This document shows positions 7,329 to 15,745 of a stretch of DNA of 64,000 bases, one piece after another. Position numbers and translations under genes: made by a program. Origin of the DNA: Oscillospiraceae bacterium (lineage in GTDB: Bacteria; Bacillota; Clostridia; Oscillospirales; Acutalibacteraceae); the NCBI GenBank assembly GCA_015065685.1, contig SVPU01000003.1:1-64000 (forward strand), given 5' to 3'. Under the pieces are notes generated by a model. It made no database searches. It was not told where the DNA came from and was given only the letters and a program-made list of their open reading frames with translations. Within the stretch, counting starts at the first letter, position 1. Each line of letters starts with the position of its first letter.

Positions 7329-9226
7329 TAGTGCCTATGAAAAAGATTTCTCTCATAACCTTGGGAGAAAAAAGAAAAGAAACCCTTAAAAAGCTTCGCA
7401 AGCTCGGCATTGTTCATATTGAAATTAACGAAGGCTTTGGCGAAAAGCTTAATGAGTTAAAAGAACAAATCACACTGCTTGAACATGCAATTTTTGCTGT
7501 TGGCAAGGCTAAAAACGGCGAGCAGCAATCGGCAGAAACCGAAAAGGCTTTAGAGCTTGCCTTAGAAATAGATTCGCTCACCGAAGAGAAGAATTCAGCA
7601 TTGTCTGAGAGAGCGGCGCTTGACGGCGAGCTTGAAAGATTAAAAAGCTGGGGCGATATTGACCCCGATAGCATAAGCGATTTAAAATCAAGCGGTGTGG
7701 AAGTGGCATTTTATGAAATGCCGAAATCCGAGTATAAGGCATTGCCTGACTCTTTGAAAACCGTAAAGATATTCGCAAACAAGTCGACCGTTAGATTCTT
7801 GCTGCGTAAAGAAACTGATGAGCAAGAGCTTGATTTGAGCGGTTATGAATTGACACTGCCTAAGATGCCAACCGCAAAAATAAAGCAAAGAACCGAAGAG
7901 CTTACTAATCGCATAGCGGAAATAGATAATCGAATATCTTCCTATGCTTGTTATGCCGAAAGCATAAAGGCTGCAATAAAAGAGCTTGAAAAACAGGTTG
8001 AGTTTGAAGTTTATGCAACGGGTATGGAAGCCAAGGTTTTATCGGAAGATGAAACCCGCAAGGTTTCGGTTGCATATTTTAACGGTTATATCGAGGAAGA
8101 AAGACTCGAAAAGCTGAAAGCTACGGCAAGGGAAAATTCTTGGGGACTTTTTGTAACAGATCCCACAGAAGAGGACAATGTTCCCACAAAGCTTAAAAAC
8201 AATAAGTTTGTAAGCCTTATTTATCCTCTTACCGACTTCTTGGGCACTGTTCCCGGATATTTTGAATATGATATTTCCGGATGGTTTTTAGCGTTTATTC
8301 TTATATTCTTCGGAATAATTTTCGGCGATGGCGGTTACGGACTGTTTATATGTGCCGTTGCGGCAATTCCGATTATAAAATCGTTAATTGCCAAAAAGCC
8401 GATAGCCCCCACATTTTTACTTGTGGGACTCTTCGGATTATCAACAATTATTTGGGGAACTCTCACTTGCACATGGTTTGGACTTTCTCCCGAACAGCTG
8501 CCACAGTGGTTGAAGGCGTTATCAATACCCTTGATTTCCAATGTCTATGGTGATAAACTTTGGGCTCTGCCTTGGACGGCCGAGGGTGTTGGACTTACCA
8601 CCGCACAAAACTTGCAGATTTTCTGTTTTTCGTTGGCACTCATTCAGTTAACTGTGGCACACGTCAAGGGCGCAATTCGTAACAAGAGCTCACTTAAAAT
8701 GCTCGGTGATATTGGTTCAATATTACAGCTTATCGGTATTTATTATTTGGTGTTGAGCCTTGTTGTAAATGCTGAGGTTTTCAGCTTCGGCTTGGTAATA
8801 GGCGGTATTCCCGTTGGAACGGTTGCTATTGTGATGATAGGAATTGGTTTTATTATGAGCTTTGTTTTCTCGAACTATGAGGGAAGCGTTATAAAATCCA
8901 TTCTTTCAAGTCTTACTAATATCGTTTCGGTATTGCTTGGCGTGGTAAATGTATTTTCGGATATTGTATCATATATACGCCTATGGGCAGTTGGTCTTGC
9001 GGGTGCGGCAATATCTGCAACGGTGAACGAATTAGCAGGTCCGTTGCTTGGAAACTTCTTGTTTATGATAATTGCAATTGTTCTTTTGGTGTTTGGTCAC
9101 GGACTTAATATGATTCTTAATGTTCTATCGGTTATAGTTCACGGAATCAGACTTAACACATTGGAATTCTCCTCGCATTTGGATATGTCGTGGAGTGGTC
9201 ATAAATTTAAACCATTTGAAGAGTAA
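7325..9226 (+). CDS. ntpI: V-type ATPase membrane subunit I (a subunit)
   Basis: A 633-residue stator membrane subunit. The first 300 residues are a cytoplasmic domain with coiled coils (about 30–110 and 185–220). From about 315 there are seven or so transmembrane helices. The conserved arginine-bearing helix reads SYIRLWAVGLAG with Arg at residue 552, which releases the ion from the rotor ring. It overlaps ntpD by four bases and is followed 22 bp later by ntpK. It forms the ion half-channels together with the c-ring. Confidence 0.95.
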   Translation: MIVPMKKISLITLGEKRKETLKKLRKLGIVHIEINEGFGEKLNELKEQITLLEHAIFAVGKAKNGEQQSAETEKALELALEIDSLTEEKNSALSERAALDGELERLKSWGDIDPDSISDLKSSGVEVAFYEMPKSEYKALPDSLKTVKIFANKSTVRFLLRKETDEQELDLSGYELTLPKMPTAKIKQRTEELTNRIAEIDNRISSYACYAESIKAAIKELEKQVEFEVYATGMEAKVLSEDETRKVSVAYFNGYIEEERLEKLKATARENSWGLFVTDPTEEDNVPTKLKNNKFVSLIYPLTDFLGTVPGYFEYDISGWFLAFILIFFGIIFGDGGYGLFICAVAAIPIIKSLIAKKPIAPTFLLVGLFGLSTIIWGTLTCTWFGLSPEQLPQWLKALSIPLISNVYGDKLWALPWTAEGVGLTTAQNLQIFCFSLALIQLTVAHVKGAIRNKSSLKMLGDIGSILQLIGIYYLVLSLVVNAEVFSFGLVIGGIPVGTVAIVMIGIGFIMSFVFSNYEGSVIKSILSSLTNIVSVLLGVVNVFSDIVSYIRLWAVGLAGAAISATVNELAGPLLGNFLFMIIAIVLLVFGHGLNMILNVLSVIVHGIRLNTLEFSSHLDMSWSGHKFKPFEE

Positions 9227-9248
9227 ATTGATTTAAAGGAGAATCATT

Positions 9249-9674
9249 ATGAATTTAGGATTATTAGCAACAGCATTAAGTATGGGCATTGCAGCTATAG
9301 GCTCTGCCATTGGTATCGGTATTGCGGGTCAAGCATCAATCGGCGCTTGGAAAAAGTGTTATATGAACAACAAAGCAGCGCCCTTTATTCTTACCGTTTT
9401 TGCCGGTGCACCGCTCACACAAACGATTTACGGCTTTCTCTTAATGCAACAGATGAAAGCATCAACTGCTGACCCTGCATTCTTGCTCGGGCTCGGTGTC
9501 GCTTCGGGTCTTGCAATGGCACTTTCAGCTGTTTTCCAGGGTAAAGCAGGTGCTGCCGGTGCAGATGCATTGGCAGAAACCGGAAAAGGCTTCTCACAGT
9601 ACATCACAGTTGTAGGTCTTTGTGAAACCGTTGCGTTGTTTGCACTCGTTTTCAGCATGGTAGCCTTAGGTTAA
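9249..9674 (+). CDS. ntpK: V-type ATPase proteolipid subunit K, sodium-binding type
   Basis: A 141-residue double-hairpin proteolipid (four transmembrane helices) that forms the rotor ring. Aligned by eye with Enterococcus hirae NtpK, the Na+ ligands are kept: Thr57–Gln58 in APLTQTIYG, Gln97 in FQGKAGAAG and Glu126 in GLCETVALF. The first hairpin has no carboxylate at the matching site, as in NtpK. The enzyme is therefore probably a Na+ rather than H+ pump. AAAGGAG precedes the ATG, and a strong terminator ends the operon. Confidence 0.93.
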   Translation: MNLGLLATALSMGIAAIGSAIGIGIAGQASIGAWKKCYMNNKAAPFILTVFAGAPLTQTIYGFLLMQQMKASTADPAFLLGLGVASGLAMALSAVFQGKAGAAGADALAETGKGFSQYITVVGLCETVALFALVFSMVALG

Positions 9675-9685
9675 TAAGAAAAATA

Positions 9686-9717
9686 AAAAGCCGTGAATTT
9701 CACGGCTTTTATTTTTT
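9686..9717 (+). terminator. Terminator of the V-ATPase operon
   Basis: AAAAGCCGTG (9686–9695), five-base loop, CACGGCTTTT (9701–9710), then ATTTTTT. Perfect 10-bp stem. Confidence 0.9.
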
Positions 9718-9731
9718 GTAAATATTTGCAT

Positions 9732-9777
9732 TTTACCAAAAAATACTATTGAAAAATGGTTGCGGTTTTGGTAAACT
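9732..9777 (+). promoter_or_regulatory. nagA promoter with inverted-repeat operator
   Basis: TTGAAA (9749–9754), 17-bp spacer, TAAACT (9772–9777). A 10-bp inverted repeat, TTTACCAAAA (9732–9741) and TTTTGGTAAA (9766–9775), brackets the promoter, the right arm overlapping the -10 box. This position suits a repressor, perhaps of the GntR or LacI type, that is not encoded next to it. Confidence 0.6.
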
Positions 9778-9810
9778 TAAGTTGGCAAGATTTTTTCTCG
9801 GAGGTGCGAT

Positions 9811-10953
9811 ATGAAAGCCATAGTTAACGGTAAAATTATTTTAAAGGACCGTATCGTTGAAAATGCTGCTTTGCTTTATTCGGATGTTATTGAGGGCATT
9901 GTTTCGGCAGAAAACATTCCCGCAGAAGCAGAGATTATCGATGCAAAGGGCGGATATGTTTCTCCCGGTCTTATTGATATGCACATTCACGGCTATCTTG
10001 GAAAAGATGTATGTGATGGTGAAGAAGAAAGCATCAGAACAATTTCGGGCGGTTTGCTTAAAAACGGTGTAACGGGTTATCTTCCCACTACTATGACGGT
10101 GGATATGAAGGTAATAAGAAAAGCGCTTGAGGTTTGCAGAGCGTTAAAGCAAGAAAGCAAGACCTGGCAAGGCAGTGAAATTTTGGGCTGCCACGCAGAA
10201 GGCCCGTTTATAAGCGAGAGCAAGAAAGGCGCACAGGATGCGAAATACATATTAAAACCCGATGCGGCTTTTGTTAAGGAATATGCTGATATTATAAAAA
10301 CAATAACCTTGGCGCCCGAAACCGATGAAAATGATTTTGCGGCTATTCGTGAGATTACACGCGACACCGATGTTGTTATTTCTATGGGACACACCTCTGC
10401 AGATTACGAAACCGCAATGGCGGGTGTTAATGCGGGTGTTAAGCATGTTACACATTTGTTTAATGCTATGACTCCGTTGGCTCACAGAGCTCCCGGTGTT
10501 GTTACAGCAGCCTTGAACTCGGATGTGAGCGTTGAGCTTATAGTTGATACCTTCCATGTTGACAAGTGCTTCTATGATATGCTCTGGAAGCTAAAGGGCA
10601 GAAAGCTTTGCTTTATTACGGACTGTCTGCCCGCGGGTGGCTTGCCTTACGGCGAATATACCCTTGGTGGCGCCAAGATAATTTACAGAGATATCGTTTG
10701 CCGCTTGGAAGACGGAACGGTTGCAGGAAGTGTGCTGCACCTAAACCACGGCGTGTGGAATGTTTATAAAAATTCTAACATACCGCTTTATGAGTGTGTT
10801 AACTGTGCATCCTTAAATCCTGCCACCGCAATAGGAATGGCTGACCGTAAAGGCTCACTTGAGGTTGGCAAGGATGCGGATATTATAATAACCGACAATG
10901 AATTTGAAGTTAAGAAAACCATTATCAGAGGAGAAACTAGATATGAATCTTAA
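9811..10953 (+). CDS. nagA: N-acetylglucosamine-6-phosphate deacetylase
   Basis: A 380-residue amidohydrolase that removes acetate from GlcNAc-6-phosphate to give glucosamine-6-phosphate. The metal and catalytic residues of NagA are visible: His58 and His60 (DMHIHG), Glu130 (HAEGPF), His194 (MGHTSADY), His215 (THLFNAM) and Asp271 in ITDCLPAGG. GGAGG precedes the ATG. The gene overlaps the following ROK gene by 11 bases. A second, more distant NagA is encoded at 26756. No nagB follows directly; the deaminase-like genes are at 15746 and 25998. Confidence 0.92.
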   Translation: MKAIVNGKIILKDRIVENAALLYSDVIEGIVSAENIPAEAEIIDAKGGYVSPGLIDMHIHGYLGKDVCDGEEESIRTISGGLLKNGVTGYLPTTMTVDMKVIRKALEVCRALKQESKTWQGSEILGCHAEGPFISESKKGAQDAKYILKPDAAFVKEYADIIKTITLAPETDENDFAAIREITRDTDVVISMGHTSADYETAMAGVNAGVKHVTHLFNAMTPLAHRAPGVVTAALNSDVSVELIVDTFHVDKCFYDMLWKLKGRKLCFITDCLPAGGLPYGEYTLGGAKIIYRDIVCRLEDGTVAGSVLHLNHGVWNVYKNSNIPLYECVNCASLNPATAIGMADRKGSLEVGKDADIIITDNEFEVKKTIIRGETRYES

Positions 10954-12319
10954 AGTTAATGCAAAATTAGACCCCAATTTCCAGCCTCTTTCACTTGTTT
11001 GCCGCGAAATGCGTGAAAACACCACGGAAAACGGACAGGATATTGTTATAGCAGTTGAAAGAAACAAGGGCTATACCTCTACATATAAAACCCGTATTTA
11101 TAAAGATAACACAGGCCACGATGAAGAAAACTTCCGCTTTGTTGAGAGAATTGCAAAGTCACTTTTGTGGGTTGCAGGCGGTTATAAAATTATAATTGCA
11201 GGAAGCGAAGTTGTTGGTAACAAGATTAAAGAGGCTTATACCGATGGCGGTCTCCGTGATTTTGATGTTCACTTTATGGAGAGGGTTTACGAGCAGAAGT
11301 TTGAGGTTGAGGTTTGCTCACTCGAAATCGCACCGAAAGATAAATCTGCCGCTGCGCCTATCGGCCGCCATCTTGATGGTTGCCGCATTGGTTTTGATGC
11401 GGGCGGTAGCGACCGTAAGGTTAGTGCAGTTATAAATGGTGAAAGCGTTTATTCTGAAGAGGTTGTTTGGTTCCCCAAAACCAATTCCGACCCTAACTAT
11501 CATTATGAGGGCATAAAAGAAGCAATGAAAACCGCCGCTTCACATATGCCAAGGGTTGATGCTATCGGAGTTTCAAGTGCGGGCGTTTATGTTGATAATC
11601 GCATAATGGTTGCTTCTCTTTTCCTTAAAGTGAGTGATGAAGATTTCGACAAAAAAGTTAAAAATATGTATTTAGATGTTGCAAAGGAAATCGGAGAGAA
11701 TATTCCGATTGAAGTTGCTAACGACGGTGATGTAACAGCACTCGCAGGCGCTATGGACCTTGAGGATGATTCTGTTCTCGGTATAGCTATGGGCACAAGT
11801 GAGGCTGGCGGATATGTTGACCCACAGGGTAATATCACAGGTTGGCTTAATGAGCTTGCCTTTGTTCCGGTTGATTTCTGCGAAGAGGCTATGGTTGACG
11901 AATGGTCGGGTGACTATGGCTGCGGTGTTAAATATTTCTCACAAGATGGTGTTATTAAGCTTGCACCCTTTGCGGGAATTGAGCTTGATGAAAAGCTTTC
12001 GCCCGCCGAAAAGCTTAAGGTTGTTCAGGGCCTTATGAAAGAGGGCGATGAGCGCGCTGCCGCTATCTACGATACAATCGGTGCATATTTCGGCTATGCT
12101 ATAGCATACTATGCAGAGTTCTATGATATCAAGCATGTGCTCATTATGGGTCGTGTTACCTCGGGCGAGGGCGGAGTTATTCTTCTCGAGCGCGCTCAGG
12201 AAGTGCTTGATACCGAATTCCCCGAGCTTTCAAAACAGATTAAGCTTCACATTCCTGATGAAAATTCACGCCGCGTTGGTCAGTCCGTGGCAGCAGCAAG
12301 CTTGCCTAAGATTAACTAA
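10943..12319 (+). CDS. ROK-family sugar kinase-like protein with N-terminal extension
   Basis: A 458-residue protein. The C-terminal part (about 135–458) is an actin-fold ROK domain: GFDAGGSDRKVSAVINGE is the phosphate-1 loop, EVANDGDVTALAGA the catalytic-Asp region, and AMGTSEAGGYVD the phosphate-2 loop. The zinc motif CxCGxxGCxE of typical ROK kinases is not present; DYGCGVKYF occupies that area. The first ~130 residues are an extra domain I do not recognise and hold no HTH. The AGAGGAG site at 10927–10933 fixes the start at 10943. Overlap with nagA suggests it phosphorylates an amino sugar feeding NagA; this is inference. Confidence 0.75.
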   Translation: MNLKVNAKLDPNFQPLSLVCREMRENTTENGQDIVIAVERNKGYTSTYKTRIYKDNTGHDEENFRFVERIAKSLLWVAGGYKIIIAGSEVVGNKIKEAYTDGGLRDFDVHFMERVYEQKFEVEVCSLEIAPKDKSAAAPIGRHLDGCRIGFDAGGSDRKVSAVINGESVYSEEVVWFPKTNSDPNYHYEGIKEAMKTAASHMPRVDAIGVSSAGVYVDNRIMVASLFLKVSDEDFDKKVKNMYLDVAKEIGENIPIEVANDGDVTALAGAMDLEDDSVLGIAMGTSEAGGYVDPQGNITGWLNELAFVPVDFCEEAMVDEWSGDYGCGVKYFSQDGVIKLAPFAGIELDEKLSPAEKLKVVQGLMKEGDERAAAIYDTIGAYFGYAIAYYAEFYDIKHVLIMGRVTSGEGGVILLERAQEVLDTEFPELSKQIKLHIPDENSRRVGQSVAAASLPKIN

Positions 12320-12332
12320 AATTTGATGTTTT

Positions 12333-12366
12333 AAAAGGGTTATCTCAAAAAGAGATAGCCCTTTTT
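12333..12366 (+). terminator. Terminator after nagA–ROK
   Basis: AAAAGGGTTATCTC pairs with GAGATAGCCCTTTTT around a short A-rich loop; U tract follows. Confidence 0.9.
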
Positions 12367-12388
12367 AGCGCTCAAATTTAAAAAAATG

Positions 12389-12417
12389 TTGCAAATAGGG
12401 CTTTTTTACCATATAAT
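12389..12417 (+). promoter_or_regulatory. Promoter of the cysteine synthase gene
   Basis: TTGCAA (12389–12394), 17-bp spacer, TATAAT (12412–12417). Transcription should begin near 12424, which rules out an in-frame ATG at 12386 and supports the start at 12449. Confidence 0.8.
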
Positions 12418-12448
12418 GTTAGAGATATCATTTGCGGAAGGTAAACTT

Positions 12449-13375
12449 ATGATTTGTGATTCAATTTTAGATGCAATGGGGAATACCCCGATTATAAAAT
12501 TAAGAAATATGACTTCCCCCGAAGATGCTGAGATTCTCGTTAAATTCGAGGGGCTTAATGTTGGCGGCTCTATAAAGACCAGAACGGCTTATAATATGAT
12601 TTGCGAAGCTGAAAAGCAGGGTATTATAAACGAAAATACAGTTATTGTTGAGCCAACGAGCGGAAACCAAGGAATAGGTCTTGCTCTTGTTGGTGCGGTC
12701 AAGGGTCTTAAGGTTAAAATCATTATGCCCGATTCTGTTAGTGAAGAGCGCAGAAAGCTGGTTAATCATTACGGCGCAGAGGTTATTTTGGTCCACGATG
12801 ACGGTAATATCGGTCTTTGCATTGAAGAGTGCCTTAATTTAGCCCTTAAAATGAAAGCGGAAGACCCTAATGTTTTTGTTCCTCAGCAGTTTGAAAACCC
12901 CGCAAACCCCGAAATTCAGCGCATTGGCACTGCAAGGGAAATTTTAGAACAGGTCGGCGGAAGAATTGACGGCTTCTGCTCGGGTATAGGCACGGGCGGC
13001 ACAATAACGGGTATAGGGGAAACATTAAAGGCTCAAAATCCCGATATGGTAATCTGGGCGGTTGAGCCCGAGAATGCGGCAATTTTATCGGGCGGCTCGA
13101 TAGGCACTCATATCCAAATGGGTATTGGAGATGGCATTATCCCCGAGATTCTTAATCAAAATATTTATGATGATGTTTGCATTATAAAGGATGAAGAAGC
13201 CATAAACACCGCCAAAGCCTTAGCCGCAAAGGAAGGAATTATGTGCGGAATAAGCAGCGGCACGAATGTTGCGGCGGCTATAAAGCTTGCCAAAAAGCTT
13301 GGCAAAGGCAAAAGGGTTGTAACTGTTTTGCCAGACACGGCGGAAAGATATTTCTCAACCCCACTTTTTGAATAA
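12449..13375 (+). CDS. cysK: Cysteine synthase family (O-acetylserine sulfhydrylase)
   Basis: A 308-residue fold-type II PLP enzyme. The PLP lysine is Lys43 in GGSIKTRTA, the glycine-rich phosphate loop is GIGTGGTITG, and the C-terminal SSGTNVAAA region is typical. It makes cysteine from O-acetylserine and sulfide. The substrate loop reads PTSGNQGIG instead of the common TSGNTGIG, so a related activity on another acceptor or leaving group is possible. Start set by GGAAGG at 12436–12441. Monocistronic: own promoter and terminator. Confidence 0.85.
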   Translation: MICDSILDAMGNTPIIKLRNMTSPEDAEILVKFEGLNVGGSIKTRTAYNMICEAEKQGIINENTVIVEPTSGNQGIGLALVGAVKGLKVKIIMPDSVSEERRKLVNHYGAEVILVHDDGNIGLCIEECLNLALKMKAEDPNVFVPQQFENPANPEIQRIGTAREILEQVGGRIDGFCSGIGTGGTITGIGETLKAQNPDMVIWAVEPENAAILSGGSIGTHIQMGIGDGIIPEILNQNIYDDVCIIKDEEAINTAKALAAKEGIMCGISSGTNVAAAIKLAKKLGKGKRVVTVLPDTAERYFSTPLFE

Positions 13376-13394
13376 ACAAAGGTTTTAAATGCGA

Positions 13395-13428
13395 GAAGAG
13401 CAGAACTTCTGCTCTTCTTATATTTTTT
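13395..13428 (+). terminator. Terminator after cysK
   Basis: GAAGAGCAG (13395–13403), five-base loop, CTGCTCTTC (13409–13417), then TTATATTTTTT. Confidence 0.85.
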
Positions 13429-13432
13429 GATG

Positions 13433-13461
13433 TTGTTGAGCAAAAGAATATATGGTATAAT
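13433..13461 (+). promoter_or_regulatory. Promoter of the GNAT gene
   Basis: TTGTTG (13433–13438), 17-bp spacer, TATAAT (13456–13461), upstream of the ATG at 13500. Confidence 0.65.
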
Positions 13462-13499
13462 GGATATAGTTAAAATAATTAATTCAAAGGAAAACGATT

Positions 13500-13931
13500 A
13501 TGGAACTCAAGGTTAAAAAATTCGAAGAGTTAACCGCGGCAGAGATATATGAAATTCTAAAGGCAAGGGCACAGGTGTTTTTGCTTGAGCAGGGAATTAT
13601 CTGTCAGGATATGGATGATTTTGATTATAAAAGCCACCATTTTTATTTTTTAGAGGATAATGGGGTAATTGCTTATTTAAGGGCTTTTAAGAGTGATGAT
13701 AAAACCGTAAAAATCGGAAGAGTGTTAAGCATCGAACACAATAAAGGTCTTGGCACCGAGCTGATGGAGAAAACGATTGAATATATAAAGCAAAACACGA
13801 ATGCCTCTAAAATTGCTCTTAACTCTCAAAAGACAGCGATTGATTTTTATAAAAGATTTGGATTTAGTGTTGTCTCGCCCGAGTTTTTAGAGGAGGGCGT
13901 TTTGCACGTTAAGATGGAATTAATCCTTTAA
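13500..13931 (+). CDS. ElaA-like GNAT N-acetyltransferase
   Basis: A 143-residue acyltransferase. The N-terminal block ALKARAQVFLLEQ-type sequence (here LKARAQVFLLEQGIICQDMD) is the ElaA subfamily signature. The acetyl-CoA region reads IGRVLSIEHNKGLGTELMEK, and residues 120–135 (AIDFYKRFGFSVV) form the end of the fold. Substrate unknown. AAGGAAAACGATT precedes the ATG. It shares a transcript with the HAD gene 65 bp downstream, since no terminator separates them. Confidence 0.85.
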   Translation: MELKVKKFEELTAAEIYEILKARAQVFLLEQGIICQDMDDFDYKSHHFYFLEDNGVIAYLRAFKSDDKTVKIGRVLSIEHNKGLGTELMEKTIEYIKQNTNASKIALNSQKTAIDFYKRFGFSVVSPEFLEEGVLHVKMELIL

Positions 13932-13996
13932 AAAACTTTTTGATAAGACAATATTTTTGTGAAAATTCAAAACGCAATAAAAAAAGGTGTGGTCAT

Positions 13997-14641
13997 ATGA
14001 ATACTAAAGCTGTTATTTTTGATATGGATGGCACTCTGCTTGATACACAGAGAATTTGTATAGAGGCATGGGATTTTGCGGGTGAAAAGCAAGGCTTTGA
14101 GAATATAGGAAGATATATACCCGAAGTTTGCGGAATGAATGAGGCGGGTTGGACCAAAGAACTCGAAAGACTTTTAGATGGCGGAGATATTGAGAAGTTT
14201 AAAGAAGATTCACGGGATTATATCATAAAAAATTTAAAGGTTGAGTTTAAAGAGGGCGCTTTGGAAACACTTTTGTTTTTAAAGCAAAAGAATATTAAAA
14301 TGGCGTTGGCATCAGGGTCTACGGTGGGCTCTATAATGCATCATTTAAAAGAAGTGAACGCAACTGATTTTTTTCAAGTGATTGTGGGAAGCGGTGATGT
14401 GAAAAACGGAAAACCCGCACCCGATATTTTTCTTTTGGCTGCTGAAAAATTGGGCGTGGAGCCGAGTGAATGTATCGTTTTTGAAGATTCCGAAAACGGA
14501 ATAAAAGCTGCGCATTCTGCGGGTATGAAGACGATAGGAATTCCCGATTTAAAGGGTTTTTCTGAAGACACAAAAAAGCTTATGTTTAAAGAAATGAAAA
14601 CCATGAGCGAGGCAATAGATTTTTTCGAAGACTCTTTTTAG
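13997..14641 (+). CDS. HAD-superfamily phosphatase, beta-phosphoglucomutase-like
   Basis: A 214-residue HAD hydrolase. Motif I is DMDGT (Asp9, Asp11), motif II LASGST, motif III Lys in NGKPAPDIF, and motif IV FEDSENGIKAA. The helical cap between residues 17 and 85 places it with the PGMB/phosphatase subgroup acting on sugar phosphates. AAAGGTG precedes the ATG at 13997; an in-frame upstream ATG at 13940 lacks a ribosome site. It lies just before the amino-sugar region but faces a terminator, so a direct link is not shown. Confidence 0.85.
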   Translation: MNTKAVIFDMDGTLLDTQRICIEAWDFAGEKQGFENIGRYIPEVCGMNEAGWTKELERLLDGGDIEKFKEDSRDYIIKNLKVEFKEGALETLLFLKQKNIKMALASGSTVGSIMHHLKEVNATDFFQVIVGSGDVKNGKPAPDIFLLAAEKLGVEPSECIVFEDSENGIKAAHSAGMKTIGIPDLKGFSEDTKKLMFKEMKTMSEAIDFFEDSF

Positions 14642-14660
14642 GGTGATATTATTTAAAAAC

Positions 14661-14702
14661 AAAAACAGACTCATTCGCATTTTGCGAGTGGGTCTGTTTT
14701 TT
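14661..14702 (+). terminator. Terminator after the HAD gene
   Basis: AAAAACAGAC.CATTCGC pairs with GCGAGTG.GTCTGTTTTTT; also suited to stop the opposing AraC transcript. Confidence 0.9.
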
Positions 14703-14767
14703 AGCAAGAAATGTTAAATATCGCAGCGAACACTGTCAAAGACACTAAAACAAAGGAATGTTATATT

Positions 14768-15667
14768 TTAATCAGTAGAATTATCACTTTTAAGACTGCT
14801 TGGTGCTTTTCCGCAGGCTGTTTTATAGGCTCTTGTAAAGGCGTGTACCGAGGAATAACCCAACATATTTGAAACCTTTGTTACGGAAGTTTCGCGTAAG
14901 AGTTCAGTTGCGGTTTCCATACGGAGTTTTATGAAAAAATCTTTAAGACTTTCTTTCATAACATCTGAAAAAAGGTGCGAGATATAGGAATAACTGTAGC
15001 CTATATCGGCGGGGAGATTTTTTAGCGCATTTATATTATAAACATTGTTTTTAAGATAACTTATGACATAAAAAAGCAGACTTTCTTTCATTGAAATGCT
15101 TTTTGAATAGTTCTCGTTTGTGCTTGTGAATTTTTTAAGGACCGTTCCTATAATATAGTTCAGCGAATTTGTTGCTAAAGCAGAGTGTATTTGGTTATTT
15201 TCCTCTTCTTTAATGGTAGAAAGCGCATTCATACAAGAAGAATGCATATCATTCATACCTTTTATTATTGAGTCTTGACCGCTTAAAATTTGGGATTTTG
15301 CCTGATTACGAAGGTTATATAAAGGATTGCTGTTTTCAAGTTCAAAGCCGATACAATAAAATTTAAGCGGATTGATTCTTGAGGGTATTATCTGGTGCAT
15401 ATCTTCTTTAAAGCAAAGATGAATCTGTCCTTGGCGGATGGGCTCTCTTTTATCGTTTGTGATAACCTCGCCCTCACCACTGTAAACAAAGGTGATTTCA
15501 TCACACCACTGCTTATGAATTCCGTTGCATTCGTTAGAGGATTTACAGTGCACATCTGCAATAATAAAAAGTTTTAAACCGTTATTGCATTCCATATTAA
15601 GCAGTTCGGCGTGTTTAAAGAGGGCAATATAATATTTTTGTTCTCTTTGTGATAAAAAGTTTTTCAA
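14768..15667 (-). CDS. AraC-family transcriptional regulator 1
   Basis: About 299 residues. The N-terminal cupin-like sensing domain (about 20–120) precedes a helical linker and a C-terminal double HTH (about 200–295; ADIGYSYSYISHLFSDVM, then VTKVSNMLGYSSVHAFTRAYK). The ribosome site GAAGGTG lies 6 bases before TTG at 15667, so that start is favoured; GTG at 15676 falls inside the ribosome site. It is divergent from the deaminase gene at 15746 with overlapping promoters, and so is likely its regulator. Confidence 0.88.
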   Translation of the reverse strand: MKNFLSQREQKYYIALFKHAELLNMECNNGLKLFIIADVHCKSSNECNGIHKQWCDEITFVYSGEGEVITNDKREPIRQGQIHLCFKEDMHQIIPSRINPLKFYCIGFELENSNPLYNLRNQAKSQILSGQDSIIKGMNDMHSSCMNALSTIKEEENNQIHSALATNSLNYIIGTVLKKFTSTNENYSKSISMKESLLFYVISYLKNNVYNINALKNLPADIGYSYSYISHLFSDVMKESLKDFFIKLRMETATELLRETSVTKVSNMLGYSSVHAFTRAYKTACGKAPSSLKSDNSTD

Positions 15668-15682
15668 ACGGCGCACCTTCTT

Positions 15683-15726
15683 TTAACAGTTTTTGTTATC
15701 ATAACATAAAATAATTTTTAAATCAA
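15683..15726. promoter_or_regulatory. Overlapping divergent promoters, AraC1 / deaminase
   Basis: Plus strand: TTAACA (15683–15688), 18-bp spacer, TAAAAT (15707–15712). Minus strand: TTGATT (complement of 15721–15726), 17-bp spacer, TATGAT (complement of 15698–15703). The small palindrome GTTAT.ATAAC at about 15695–15705 covers both. One bound regulator could set the balance between the two genes. Confidence 0.6.
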
Positions 15727-15745
15727 CATTTTTGGGGAGGAAATT

